Positions 52,481 to 59,452 of a stretch of DNA of 59,452 bases are shown one piece after another. This DNA comes from an uncultured Clostridia bacterium. Lineage in GTDB: Bacteria > Bacillota > Clostridia > TANB77 > CAG-508. A program made the translations under genes and the position numbers. The stretch lies in assembly GCA_947628815.1 (NCBI GenBank), contig CANRBJ010000002.1:67584-127035 (forward strand). The letters are read 5' to 3'. The notes below the pieces were generated by a model, which made no database searches, was not told the origin of the DNA, and saw only the letters and a program-made list of their open reading frames with translations. The number at the start of each line of letters is the position of its first letter. Position 1 is the stretch's first letter.

Positions 52481-54796
52481 TCAGCGACCTTGGAAGACTT
52501 TTGTCTCTATGTGGTCAATAAATTCTTCATCGGTCTTGAGGTTATATCGTTTCTTATAATGAGCTATGGCGCTGTCATAAGCATCGCTTATTATACCATT
52601 TACACCTAAGGCAGCATCTCCCCTTGGCTTATCGCCGTTCTCATCTTTGAATACAGGCAACTTATATTCAAGCTCGCACAAGCAATATTGTAACCATTTA
52701 ACCTCCTCGGGTTCTACTGTATCTAAAGATGTAGGCTTCTTGTATGGACAAGGATACTCTAATCCGTACCACCTCAATGTAGTTGTTACATCGCATTTAC
52801 TGCTGAATGGAAGGAAATCAGCAGCTTGTACCATCATTTCACTGAGTATCTCACCACCACGCTCCCATTGATCAATAGGAACTTCGGCAATCAGTTCATC
52901 GTGTACAGGTACAAGAAGCCTGCCTCCAATATCATTCCACTCTTGATTCTCTTTGAGTCTAAGAAGGGCTAACTTCGTCTGATCTGCGGCACTGCCTTGA
53001 ATGATACTATTTCCTGTGATGTAAACTTTGCCATTTCTTCTGGCTATCCAAGTATGCGTAGCTGTCTGCACACACCAACACATATCTGACTTCGTCATTG
53101 ATTTATGACGTGGATAGATTTGTGCTCGCTTTACTCTGAGGATGTTTACTGTCCAATATGGATTCTTAGTTTGCACATTTGTCTGTTTACTAGGCAAAGA
53201 ATCAGAATAATCAGCATTAGGATTCTTCCACCTTGCTATGTCCTCTGGAGTTATTTCATAAGCATTTGACGCTTTTCCTGCAACAAAGCATAATGCCTGA
53301 AACAGATCCTTCTTCAAAGCAGAGTTGCAGGTGTAAGTTATATTGCCTGCATTGTCACCCAAAGTACCGTCGCCTTCAATCATAGAAGTCATCACGATTT
53401 CAGCTTGTCTCTCAGACAAAGAAAATATGAAATCATATGTCAATACTCTATCGGGAAATGTTTTCCATATCTTCTCAGTAGTCTGCACTTTGTTCAAGTA
53501 TATTTCATGATAAACACCATCACTGCATCTATCATTGAAAGGAATCTGTAACTCCGACAATGTCGAAATCATGGAGGCATACACCTTAGCATTTTTCTTT
53601 CGCTTCGTGGATTGGTAAATATGAATACCATAGTGGATGTTTCCTGTAGTTTCGCTGCCTTGTTTGGAGTAGCAACCGTCTGTCATCACCCACCCAAGCA
53701 ACTTCAACTCGTTGTCAGACCACATCAAATTGTCTTCAAAGCAGTTGTCGCCTACTCTAAGTATCGGATAGTCAGGCCACCGGTTCTTGTATATGTTAGA
53801 AGTTTCTACTATCCTCGGATCTGTTTTTGATGTAGAGGAAACCCACCTATGATTCATAGTTGTAAGAGCATCAAATGTAGGTGATTTGAATTGAACCATT
53901 TCAACAGGCTCATGAGAAACAATGATGTCCTCTATGGAATCATGTACGACAGATTGCTCATTTACATCATATGCAAGTATCTCCTCGCCTACATGTATTT
54001 GATCATACCGCTTCCAGCCGTCTTCGGTGAGTATCTCAGTCTCCGCGTCTACACAATTCACACACTGCCGAGTAGCATCTGTAATCTTAGGACGATTGTT
54101 GATTACTTTGATATGCTCTTCCTCATAGAGTTCTCTTGTTCTCTTTGCAATCTGCCCAAAATACTTGTAGCCAGCAAACTCCTTCTTCAGAGCAGCGACA
54201 ACACGTTCTGGTATCTCGTCTTTGTTATTCAAAGTAGACGGGTCAAGCGGATCAACATCTGGATTGATATATCCTTGCATCGCTTTGAATTCAAATTCCG
54301 GTAGTTGCATATCGGGGAGATGTCTGCGCCTTCCAAGAATCGTTTCAACATATCCTTGAACCCTTGCAGCTTTTTGAGCACTTGTCATGAGTGTACGAAG
54401 ATTAGGAAAAGCATTCAGTACCGAATCATATATCTTCTGTGCGCTGCTTATCTTTTCTTCTGGAGTCATATTGTCATTTGTACCAAATAGCTGATCTGCG
54501 ATAGTTACAACGGAACGACCGTAGGTTATGCCGAGCACAATTGTTTTGGCTTCCCCTCGTCTCGCTTTACCATCGGGCTGATACTCTCCAGTTTCAGGAT
54601 GAAACTCCAAACATTTTTCATAAGGAAGATTGAAAGCGAGGCTCGCAATTGTTGCGTAGATGTCTTTGTTGTCTTTGAAAGCCTGTATCATCTTTTCATC
54701 TTTACTGACAAATGCAGTGAGTTTCGGTTCCTGTTGTGAGTAGTCGCTACTAAGCATTACATATGCGGGTGTTCGTACTGGAATTCTAATTGCCAT
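52481..54796 (-). CDS. polA: DNA polymerase I-like, C-terminal polypeptide, intein-containing
   Basis: 771 aa precursor. N-terminal extein: motif A SSDYSQQEPKLTAF (residues 16-29), O-helix/motif B KARRGEAKTIVLGITYG (77-93). After the intein (248-596): SIIQGSAADQTKLAL and motif C LLVPVHDELIAEVP. AGGAGG lies eight bases before ATG, inside the last codons of the upstream polymerase ORF. The palm is therefore split from its exonuclease/thumb half. After splicing the polypeptide would be 422 aa. Confidence 0.9.
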   Translation of the reverse strand: MAIRIPVRTPAYVMLSSDYSQQEPKLTAFVSKDEKMIQAFKDNKDIYATIASLAFNLPYEKCLEFHPETGEYQPDGKARRGEAKTIVLGITYGRSVVTIADQLFGTNDNMTPEEKISSAQKIYDSVLNAFPNLRTLMTSAQKAARVQGYVETILGRRRHLPDMQLPEFEFKAMQGYINPDVDPLDPSTLNNKDEIPERVVAALKKEFAGYKYFGQIAKRTRELYEEEHIKVINNRPKITDATRQCVNCVDAETEILTEDGWKRYDQIHVGEEILAYDVNEQSVVHDSIEDIIVSHEPVEMVQFKSPTFDALTTMNHRWVSSTSKTDPRIVETSNIYKNRWPDYPILRVGDNCFEDNLMWSDNELKLLGWVMTDGCYSKQGSETTGNIHYGIHIYQSTKRKKNAKVYASMISTLSELQIPFNDRCSDGVYHEIYLNKVQTTEKIWKTFPDRVLTYDFIFSLSERQAEIVMTSMIEGDGTLGDNAGNITYTCNSALKKDLFQALCFVAGKASNAYEITPEDIARWKNPNADYSDSLPSKQTNVQTKNPYWTVNILRVKRAQIYPRHKSMTKSDMCWCVQTATHTWIARRNGKVYITGNSIIQGSAADQTKLALLRLKENQEWNDIGGRLLVPVHDELIAEVPIDQWERGGEILSEMMVQAADFLPFSSKCDVTTTLRWYGLEYPCPYKKPTSLDTVEPEEVKWLQYCLCELEYKLPVFKDENGDKPRGDAALGVNGIISDAYDSAIAHYKKRYNLKTDEEFIDHIETKVFQGR
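53009..54055 (-). other. LAGLIDADG intein in the polymerase active-site motif
   Basis: 349 codons between QCVN and SIIQGSAAD. Block A: CVDAETEILTEDGWKRYDQI. Block B region: TTMNHRWV. Homing-endonuclease dodecapeptides LLGWVMTDG and MTSMIEGDG. Block F/G: THTWIARRNGKVYITGN, ending in Asn with Ser as the +1 residue. Cys1, Asn349 and Ser+1 are all present, so splicing should work. The penultimate residue is Gly, not His. Confidence 0.9.
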
Positions 54797-54798
54797 CT

Positions 54799-56364
54799 TT
54801 ACACCCTCCTCATTGTCAAATTGATATCCTTAGATGCTCTGACTACATCGAGTATCTGAAGAAATATTTTAGTTCCGTTCTCGATAGCTTCGATAATATC
54901 ACCGACCCTTAGGTCTTCAGAATTCTTCTCCTCGTGAGTATCGGTGTATACTTTATCATAACGAAACAGAGTAACAGTTATCTTATCGCCATCCTCTACA
55001 GCATCTTTGACATCATCTCTTGATGCAGTTGCTCTGAACATATGGCGGATGTCTACTGCATGAGAAGGGATATTCTGCATATTTGGATCTGCGCTTGACA
55101 TTCTTCCTGTGTCTGCACCTATCTGCTTAAACTGGGCATGGATTCTACTGTCAGAAGTAGTTGCCTTTGGCAGCTTCTCCACAAATGTAGAAATAAGAAC
55201 GCCTAAACTTCGTACTTTCAATATCTGCTTTGTTACTGGCAAGTTGAGATCATTGAGGACTGATTTGTCTGTTGACTCTCCACCCTTGCCTTTCGGCAGA
55301 TTCATGACCTTATAGAGAAGATATCTCACATGCACCGGAGATTTTGGATTGAAATCATCACCTCGTGTGAATGGTTTCTTATCGAATGAAGATATGGAGG
55401 TAGATTCGTCTAATAATTTATCTACCATACCCGCAAGGATCGCCATCTCGCGGCGCTCTTCGCCTTTATATCGATCAATCAATACACTGGAGATATCTTT
55501 ATCCAAGTAGATTCCTGTACGATGCATCTGCTGACATACTTTAATGAGAGGTATCTCTACATCCCAAACAAGCGATGCAATGGCCTCTAGATGTGCTTTC
55601 TTACACTTTGGATGGTCAGGAGTAACATAAGGTAACTGCCACTTAAACAGCTCAAATGTTATCTTTGCGTCATTTGCTGCATACAGCTTTGCAACATCAG
55701 GACTGCAATAAGGAAACAGCTGTGGTGTAAAGAAATCCCGGAACTTCATTGGATCTCCTTTGCCTTTCAGCACATACTTGTTATAAAGTCCTTTCAATGT
55801 GTTATCCATCTCATTTTCTTTTAAGCAACGCCATGCAAGGATCACATCATAGTAGCAAACATCACACATGTCGACCTTCAAATCTTTATGTATCATCGAC
55901 AAGTCGAAATCTGCGTTTGCAAATATCATCTTTGACTTTGAGTCAACAAACCTCTGTAATTCTTTTCCTACCTGCTCATAAGTCAACTGCCCTTTGTAAG
56001 GCTCGTCTATGATAGGTACCAAATGTTTCATGGGGATGTAACACTCTACACCCCCTGGATAATAGAGAGATGCTCCGACAACGGTGTCTTTGATTCTATC
56101 AAGTCCTGTCGTTTCTGTATCTATTCCTACATACGCAGATTCGATAGCTTTGGTGACGTAATCATGCAGCTCTTCTACAGATGTTATCAAGATAGCTGAA
56201 GAGTCTTGAAAGTAATCAATAACTTTCTGCGACATCTCTTTGATGTCTGAGCTGATACTCTTTGATTTGACTGGCTTTGCAGGTTCGTTCAGCTGGAGGC
56301 TCCTCTTTGCTATCTCATCTATATCGGCTCTTTTTGCCTGAGAGACAAGATTAAAAATAGCCAA
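54799..56364 (-). CDS. polA: DNA polymerase I-like, N-terminal polypeptide (3'-5' exonuclease and thumb)
   Basis: 521 aa from a TTG seven bases after GGAGG. Exonuclease motif I YVGIDTETTGLDR (about 93-105), Exo II region IFANADFDLSMIHK, Exo III YAANDAKITFELFK. Polymerase part: GRMSSADPNMQNIPSHAVDI and HMFRATA, just before motif A. The last ~74 residues (KVYTDTHEEKNSEDLRVGDI and following) are an extra beta-rich, Hint-like segment ahead of the stop. The gene ends two bases before the second polymerase ORF begins. Confidence 0.88.
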   Translation of the reverse strand: MAIFNLVSQAKRADIDEIAKRSLQLNEPAKPVKSKSISSDIKEMSQKVIDYFQDSSAILITSVEELHDYVTKAIESAYVGIDTETTGLDRIKDTVVGASLYYPGGVECYIPMKHLVPIIDEPYKGQLTYEQVGKELQRFVDSKSKMIFANADFDLSMIHKDLKVDMCDVCYYDVILAWRCLKENEMDNTLKGLYNKYVLKGKGDPMKFRDFFTPQLFPYCSPDVAKLYAANDAKITFELFKWQLPYVTPDHPKCKKAHLEAIASLVWDVEIPLIKVCQQMHRTGIYLDKDISSVLIDRYKGEERREMAILAGMVDKLLDESTSISSFDKKPFTRGDDFNPKSPVHVRYLLYKVMNLPKGKGGESTDKSVLNDLNLPVTKQILKVRSLGVLISTFVEKLPKATTSDSRIHAQFKQIGADTGRMSSADPNMQNIPSHAVDIRHMFRATASRDDVKDAVEDGDKITVTLFRYDKVYTDTHEEKNSEDLRVGDIIEAIENGTKIFLQILDVVRASKDINLTMRRV

Positions 56365-56431
56365 CGTCTTACCTCCTTTTCAGATAATAGGCCGGCAATA
56401 TCTGTAAGACATTACCAGCCATTTGATTCAT

Positions 56432-57202
56432 TTAGAATACTACATTGTCGATATCTTCGTCAGAATCAGACAGTGCAGTTTCGTCATTGTCAGATGGTAG
56501 CATATCGCTACCTACAGGAGTGTAACTTGGGATCTCGTTGTTCGGTTCCTTGACTGTCGAAAAATCGGGAATCTGCGTCGATTTAGTAGGAACATTTGAC
56601 TGAGCCGATACTCTGGGAGTAACTTGATAACTTGAAAGACTTTCGCTATAAGAATCCCTCGACGACGAAGACGAAATCATCTTCAATAATTGAGACGCTG
56701 AAATGTCTTTGCAGATGTTTTCATAGTAGTCAGGCATCTTGACGTTGAACTCGTTAAGAATCTCTTGGTAGCTCGCTGACGTATTCTTACCTACTGCTTG
56801 AATGTTGTAAGTAGTGTTGATGTCACCAGATGCACCGTTTCTGGTGATTCGGAAGACAAAATCACTCGGATTAGGGCACTTTTCAAACACATCTGTGCTC
56901 AACTGATTTTCGAATCGCACATTCCTATCCCAAAACTGAATCTCATTTGCAGTGATGTTATAAACAGGAATGAAAAGCTTTGATTGAACCCTAATCTTAC
57001 GCTCGCAAGCGGGACAACCTCTACCGCAGCAATGAACATATCCAGAATAATCCGGAGATTTTATATAATGAGTATCTGCGATTAAAACGTCATCAAGATT
57101 ACGATACAAGAACACTACATCTGCGTAGTCGCCATGATTGCGGAGCAGGAAAAGACCACCGAACCGCTCCTCATTATATTCTTTTACACTTTTAAATGCC
57201 AT
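56432..57202 (-). CDS. Single-stranded DNA-binding protein, gp32-like
   Basis: 256 aa. N-terminal FKSVKEYNEERFGGLFLLRN, zinc motif HCCGRGCPACERK (near residues 73-85), RFENQLSTDVFEKCPNPSDF, and a Ser-rich linker to an acidic tail DNDETALSDSDEDIDN. Layout and acidic end match T4 gp32-type SSBs, where the tail binds replisome partners. It is expressed just ahead of the polymerase. Confidence 0.75.
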   Translation of the reverse strand: MAFKSVKEYNEERFGGLFLLRNHGDYADVVFLYRNLDDVLIADTHYIKSPDYSGYVHCCGRGCPACERKIRVQSKLFIPVYNITANEIQFWDRNVRFENQLSTDVFEKCPNPSDFVFRITRNGASGDINTTYNIQAVGKNTSASYQEILNEFNVKMPDYYENICKDISASQLLKMISSSSSRDSYSESLSSYQVTPRVSAQSNVPTKSTQIPDFSTVKEPNNEIPSYTPVGSDMLPSDNDETALSDSDEDIDNVVF

Positions 57203-57244
57203 AATACATTTCTCCTTTATTTAGTTGATATATTTTGATGTGTT

Positions 57245-57263
57245 ATTATAATAACGATTCGAC
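57245..57263 (-). promoter_or_regulatory. Operon-head motif, 19 bp, before the SSB gene
   Basis: GTCGAATCGTTATTATAAT on the minus strand, 17/19 identical to 29072-29090 and about 42 bases before the SSB ATG. It contains TATAAT but no TTGACA at normal spacing, hinting at an alternative sigma factor. Confidence 0.5.
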
Positions 57264-57264
57264 T

Positions 57265-57684
57265 CTACTTGATTGACCAAGTGGCGAAAGAATCATTAGT
57301 TTCTCGTAATTTCACTTCGATGACTCTCACACCAGGTTCAAACTCATCCAGCAATGACTGAAGATTTCTTGCAATTTTGAAGCAAAAGCTCTCCACAGAT
57401 AACTCACATGTAAATGCATATACAGGAATTCCAAGAGCATTTATCGCTTCCATTACTTTCTTTTCTTGCGCAGATTGCTTTGTAGAATAAAGAAACATTT
57501 TATCGAAAGTTACTTGGTTAACTAACCTCGCAAGATCTTTGAATTCAATAACACGACCATGATCCTTAAGTCTCTGCGGACCATCTACAGTTACCTCTAA
57601 ACGATATCTATGAGAATGTAACTCACACTCTTGTATATAGCTACTTTCAAACTCTGTTCGATATGATACAGTAGTTGACATCAT
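57265..57684 (-). CDS. queD: QueD / 6-pyruvoyl-tetrahydropterin synthase-like protein, divergent
   Basis: 139 aa. HSHRYRLEVTVDGP (the HxH zinc pair), GRVIEFKDLARLVNQ, ELSVESFCFKIARNL and VIEVKLRETNDSFATW align with the QueD order. The first zinc His of the usual FxAAH is a Tyr region (EFESSY), and the Cys to HxH spacing is one shorter, so activity is uncertain. QueD makes carboxy-tetrahydropterin for 7-deazaguanines, which fits the DpdA-like gene. Stop is TAG. Confidence 0.6.
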   Translation of the reverse strand: MMSTTVSYRTEFESSYIQECELHSHRYRLEVTVDGPQRLKDHGRVIEFKDLARLVNQVTFDKMFLYSTKQSAQEKKVMEAINALGIPVYAFTCELSVESFCFKIARNLQSLLDEFEPGVRVIEVKLRETNDSFATWSIK

Positions 57685-57726
57685 CTATTCACCTCCCTTC
57701 ACTTATCATCTGATTATAGAATATAA

Positions 57727-57891
57727 TTAAATATTATTAGCACGCCTTAAATTATATAAATACCAATAACCGTTGTTATAATATTCAATTCTAACGTGAA
57801 TTTTATATTTTTTAAATACCTGTTTACATTCTTCTATTGTGTTGTAATATCCACGTATCATGTTTTTACTACGAATTCTATATATTTTCAT
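57727..57891 (-). CDS. Small basic protein, 54 aa
   Basis: ATG 57891 with AGGAGGGA upstream. MKIYRIRSKNMIRGYYNTIE, then QVFKKYKIHVRIEYYNNGYW. A strand-helix-strand pattern common in tiny phage proteins. Unrecognised. Confidence 0.6.
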   Translation of the reverse strand: MKIYRIRSKNMIRGYYNTIEECKQVFKKYKIHVRIEYYNNGYWYLYNLRRANNI

Positions 57892-57893
57892 TG

Positions 57894-58136
57894 TTATCCC
57901 TCCTGCCTATAATCTGTTTCAAATGTTGCTATTAATGTATGTGTACGGCATGAATATAATTCAGTATATAATATACCATCTTCATAATAATGTTCAACGG
58001 TGAATAAATCAATCATTTTACCATCACATGATGACGATACAATCATGTCACAATTATTACAATCATATTCGTGAAATGTTGTCTTGCGTCCCTTTGCGTT
58101 TGTAAATTCTGTTTTAAATGTTGGTTGTTTTGTCAT
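57894..58136 (-). CDS. Small hypothetical protein, 80 aa
   Basis: FKTEFTNAKGRKTTFHEYDC, NNCDMIVSSSCDG, then ELYSCRTHTLIATFETDY. Cys/His content might bind metal. AAAGGAA upstream. It ends adjacent to the 54-aa gene. Function unknown. Confidence 0.55.
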   Translation of the reverse strand: MTKQPTFKTEFTNAKGRKTTFHEYDCNNCDMIVSSSCDGKMIDLFTVEHYYEDGILYTELYSCRTHTLIATFETDYRQEG

Positions 58137-58187
58137 TGCGTTTAAATTCCTTTCTTTGATTTTTCATTGTTACTTTCCTTACATATG

Positions 58188-58193
58188 TAACGA
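58188..58193 (-). promoter_or_regulatory. TCGTTA motif before the 80-aa gene
   Basis: The minus strand reads AATCAAATCGTTACATATGTAAGG, 52 bases before the start, followed by the palindrome TTACATATGTAA. One of the operon-head copies. The gap 58137-58290 has no other supported gene. Confidence 0.35.
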
Positions 58194-58290
58194 TTTGATT
58201 AATAATCGATGTAGCCTAAAGCGTCATCGACTAAGATGATTCCATTACTGCACTTTTCCTATGATTATATACTACTCATTTACTTGTTTA

Positions 58291-59208
58291 TTATATGAAG
58301 AAATCTTTAACCTCTTTCAATGCATCTGCAAGCTCAGATATGATCTGCGCTTTTCTTGATTCGGATACGCTCTTAATTTCACTTTCGGTAAAAGCTTTTG
58401 CGCCTGTATATTGACGCTCCTCTCGAACAGAATATTTGAGTCTTACAAAAGGCTTGCCTTGCTCATCTGTCTTATGCTCTTCTATGAATGTTTCACTGAC
58501 AAGATTTTCCCCATACTTGGATCTGATTGCAGCTTTTTTGATTTCAACTCTTGCAGGACTGCAATTTTCAGATTTCTTGTATACTCTCTTATCTTTTTCA
58601 ACCTTCTTCGGATCTGTTGGGCGAAAGTCGAAATCATGATACTCCCCTGTATAGTCGAGGTTGTCTCCGAGTAACGAAGCTACTACTATTATATAGTCTT
58701 TCTTATGCTCTTTATCCTTTTTGCAAAGATCATCGATTGTCTTCCAGATCTTTTCACGAGCGGCTTCTTTAGCATTCTTCATCTCTTCATCATATATGCC
58801 TACGCTATCGAACAAATCGTATTCGTCTCCGTCAGCGCCAACTGCAATGTTGCTGGTTTCATTTTCGTATGCCTGCTTGAATCTGTTAGGATCTCTACAC
58901 AAGCAGTATAAGCAGTTGTAAACGACTTTATAAATATATGCGGGTTTGAATCTTTCTTTGTCGCTCATAATAAGTGGCACGTTCTTCTCTAAGTACTGCA
59001 TTACTTCTGCGACCCCGTCTTCCTCTGTCGAATAGACGCTTGCAAGCTTATACCAAGCCCTTGTAATAATGTCAAAAAATTGACAATACAAAACCGCCGA
59101 CTTATGATCAGTAGCTGTCGCCAGCCACTGTTCATATGTCAGCGGTTCTTTATAACCTGTATAGGCGGTGAATAATTCTTTGGTCTTTGCGAATTCTGAT
59201 TTTTTCAT
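58291..59208 (-). CDS. Sigma-like protein at the head of the replication transcript
   Basis: 305 aa. The region FFDIITRAWYKLASVYSTEE, VAEVMQYLEKNVPLIMSD, FKPAYIYKVVYNCLYCLCRD looks like sigma region 2: paired helices, aromatic residues, then a YI-N helix. The C-terminal half is highly charged and lacks a clear region 4. A divergent sigma-like or transcription-associated protein is the best guess. It is led by a consensus sigma-A promoter in the 369-bp repeat, so it should be expressed early. The first 41 codons are duplicated at 27901-28026. Confidence 0.45.
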   Translation of the reverse strand: MKKSEFAKTKELFTAYTGYKEPLTYEQWLATATDHKSAVLYCQFFDIITRAWYKLASVYSTEEDGVAEVMQYLEKNVPLIMSDKERFKPAYIYKVVYNCLYCLCRDPNRFKQAYENETSNIAVGADGDEYDLFDSVGIYDEEMKNAKEAAREKIWKTIDDLCKKDKEHKKDYIIVVASLLGDNLDYTGEYHDFDFRPTDPKKVEKDKRVYKKSENCSPARVEIKKAAIRSKYGENLVSETFIEEHKTDEQGKPFVRLKYSVREERQYTGAKAFTESEIKSVSESRKAQIISELADALKEVKDFFI

Positions 59209-59452
59209 TTTTTTTCATTCCTTTTTTCGATAATTCTTGATATCTTTGATAATTCTTGATATTTGAAGATCAGACCTTATTGATTGACCCTACATGTATA
59301 TTATAAGGGCTTTTTGTCAAAAAGTCAAGGGGGTTTGAAAAAATTTCTGAAATTTTTTTTAAATTTTAATGATTTTGTAAAGATTGAAGATCAATCTTAC
59401 TAATTTTGGCCTATTTGTCGAAATTCTTAGAATTTATCTTTTCCGATCCTTT
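59084..59452. repeat. 369-bp perfect direct repeat, copy 2 (ends at the window edge)
   Basis: Identical to 27902-28270 and extends to the last base of the window, so its true length on this side is unknown. It contains the start and leader of the sigma-like gene and its promoter. Confidence 0.95.
59300..59328 (-). promoter_or_regulatory. Consensus sigma-A promoter, copy 2
   Basis: TTGACT (59323-59328), 17-bp spacer, TATAAT (59300-59305) on the minus strand. It drives the sigma-like gene and probably the replication genes beyond. Two 15-bp tandem repeats lie in the leader as in copy 1. Confidence 0.85.

Noticed and set aside
53891-54304. Plus-strand 137-codon frame opposite the polymerase/intein
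   Set aside because: Antisense shadow of a well-supported gene; no ribosome binding site.
58200-58290. Short minus-strand frame reading GIILVDDALGYIDY
   Set aside because: Preceded by two stops after the nearest ATG and without a ribosome binding site; too short to support, although it might be a gene remnant.
1-59452. Global recoding of TAG to an amino acid
   Set aside because: Several genes, such as the sliding clamp and QueD-like gene, end in TAG and would gain implausible tails; large genes have no internal TAG.
1-59452. tRNA genes
   Set aside because: I saw no T-loop plus acceptor-stem pattern in the gaps; a dedicated scan was not possible.

Overview
The window is about 59.5 kb of a large contractile-tailed phage (myovirus), almost certainly infecting a low-GC Firmicute. 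The evidence for the phage is a tail sheath, tail tube, tape measure, T4-like baseplate proteins, portal and large terminase. The evidence for a Firmicute host is AGGAGG-type ribosome binding sites before most genes, a consensus sigma-A promoter, AT-rich sequence, and small-gene families common in Clostridia phages and prophages. Every convincing gene is on the minus strand, so genes are read here from right to left. No tRNA, rRNA, CRISPR array or insertion sequence was seen. Gene 1 is cut by the left edge, and the right edge falls inside a 369-bp direct repeat.

Right part (about 43.8-59.2 kb), replication and nucleotide metabolism: a possible sigma-like protein at the head of a promoter, QueD-like protein, gp32-like ssDNA-binding protein, and a family A DNA polymerase encoded as two polypeptides, the second interrupted by a homing-endonuclease intein. 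Then come a bacterial-type sliding clamp, a Cas4/RecB-like nuclease, the clamp-loader ATPase (gamma/tau type), RecA, a PD-(D/E)XK nuclease, and delta and delta-prime clamp-loader subunits. The block ends with a DpdA/TGT-like transglycosylase and a dATP/dGTP diphosphohydrolase-like protein. Together these form a nearly self-contained bacterial-style replisome plus a candidate 7-deazaguanine DNA-modification route. A terminator-like hairpin at 43.70 kb closes the block.

Middle (about 28.4-43.7 kb), packaging and tail: small unknown genes, a terminase-small candidate, TerL, a catalytically degenerate NAD+-dependent DNA-ligase-like protein, portal, neck and tail-completion candidates, sheath, a leucine-rich-repeat cargo gene flanked by 49-bp direct repeats, and tail tube. 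No major capsid protein or prohead protease is present, so the capsid module must lie outside the window.

Accessory region (about 17.4-28 kb): many small genes, including a MazF/PemK-domain protein overlapping a sigma factor, two GNAT acetyltransferase-like genes, an SleB-type hydrolase with a signal anchor, a YopX-like protein, a beta-solenoid repeat protein and Zn-ribbon proteins. At least six small genes here are interrupted by single in-frame stop codons while the downstream part still reads as coding up to the next gene's start. The region begins with a second, perfect copy of the promoter-leader-N-terminus cassette found at the right edge.

Left part (1-17.3 kb), tail and baseplate: gp26/gp51-like assembly protein, small chaperone-like ORF, tape measure, a large coiled-coil structural protein, tube-initiator, LysM-like gp53, baseplate hub, a degenerate M23-like protein, a GH25 lysozyme with a decayed second barrel, a triple-hydrolase protein (CHAP-CHAP-SleB), OB-fold spike protein, gp25 and a gp6/J-type wedge protein. 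A recurrent motif around TCGTTA upstream of several operon heads may be a phage-specific promoter element.
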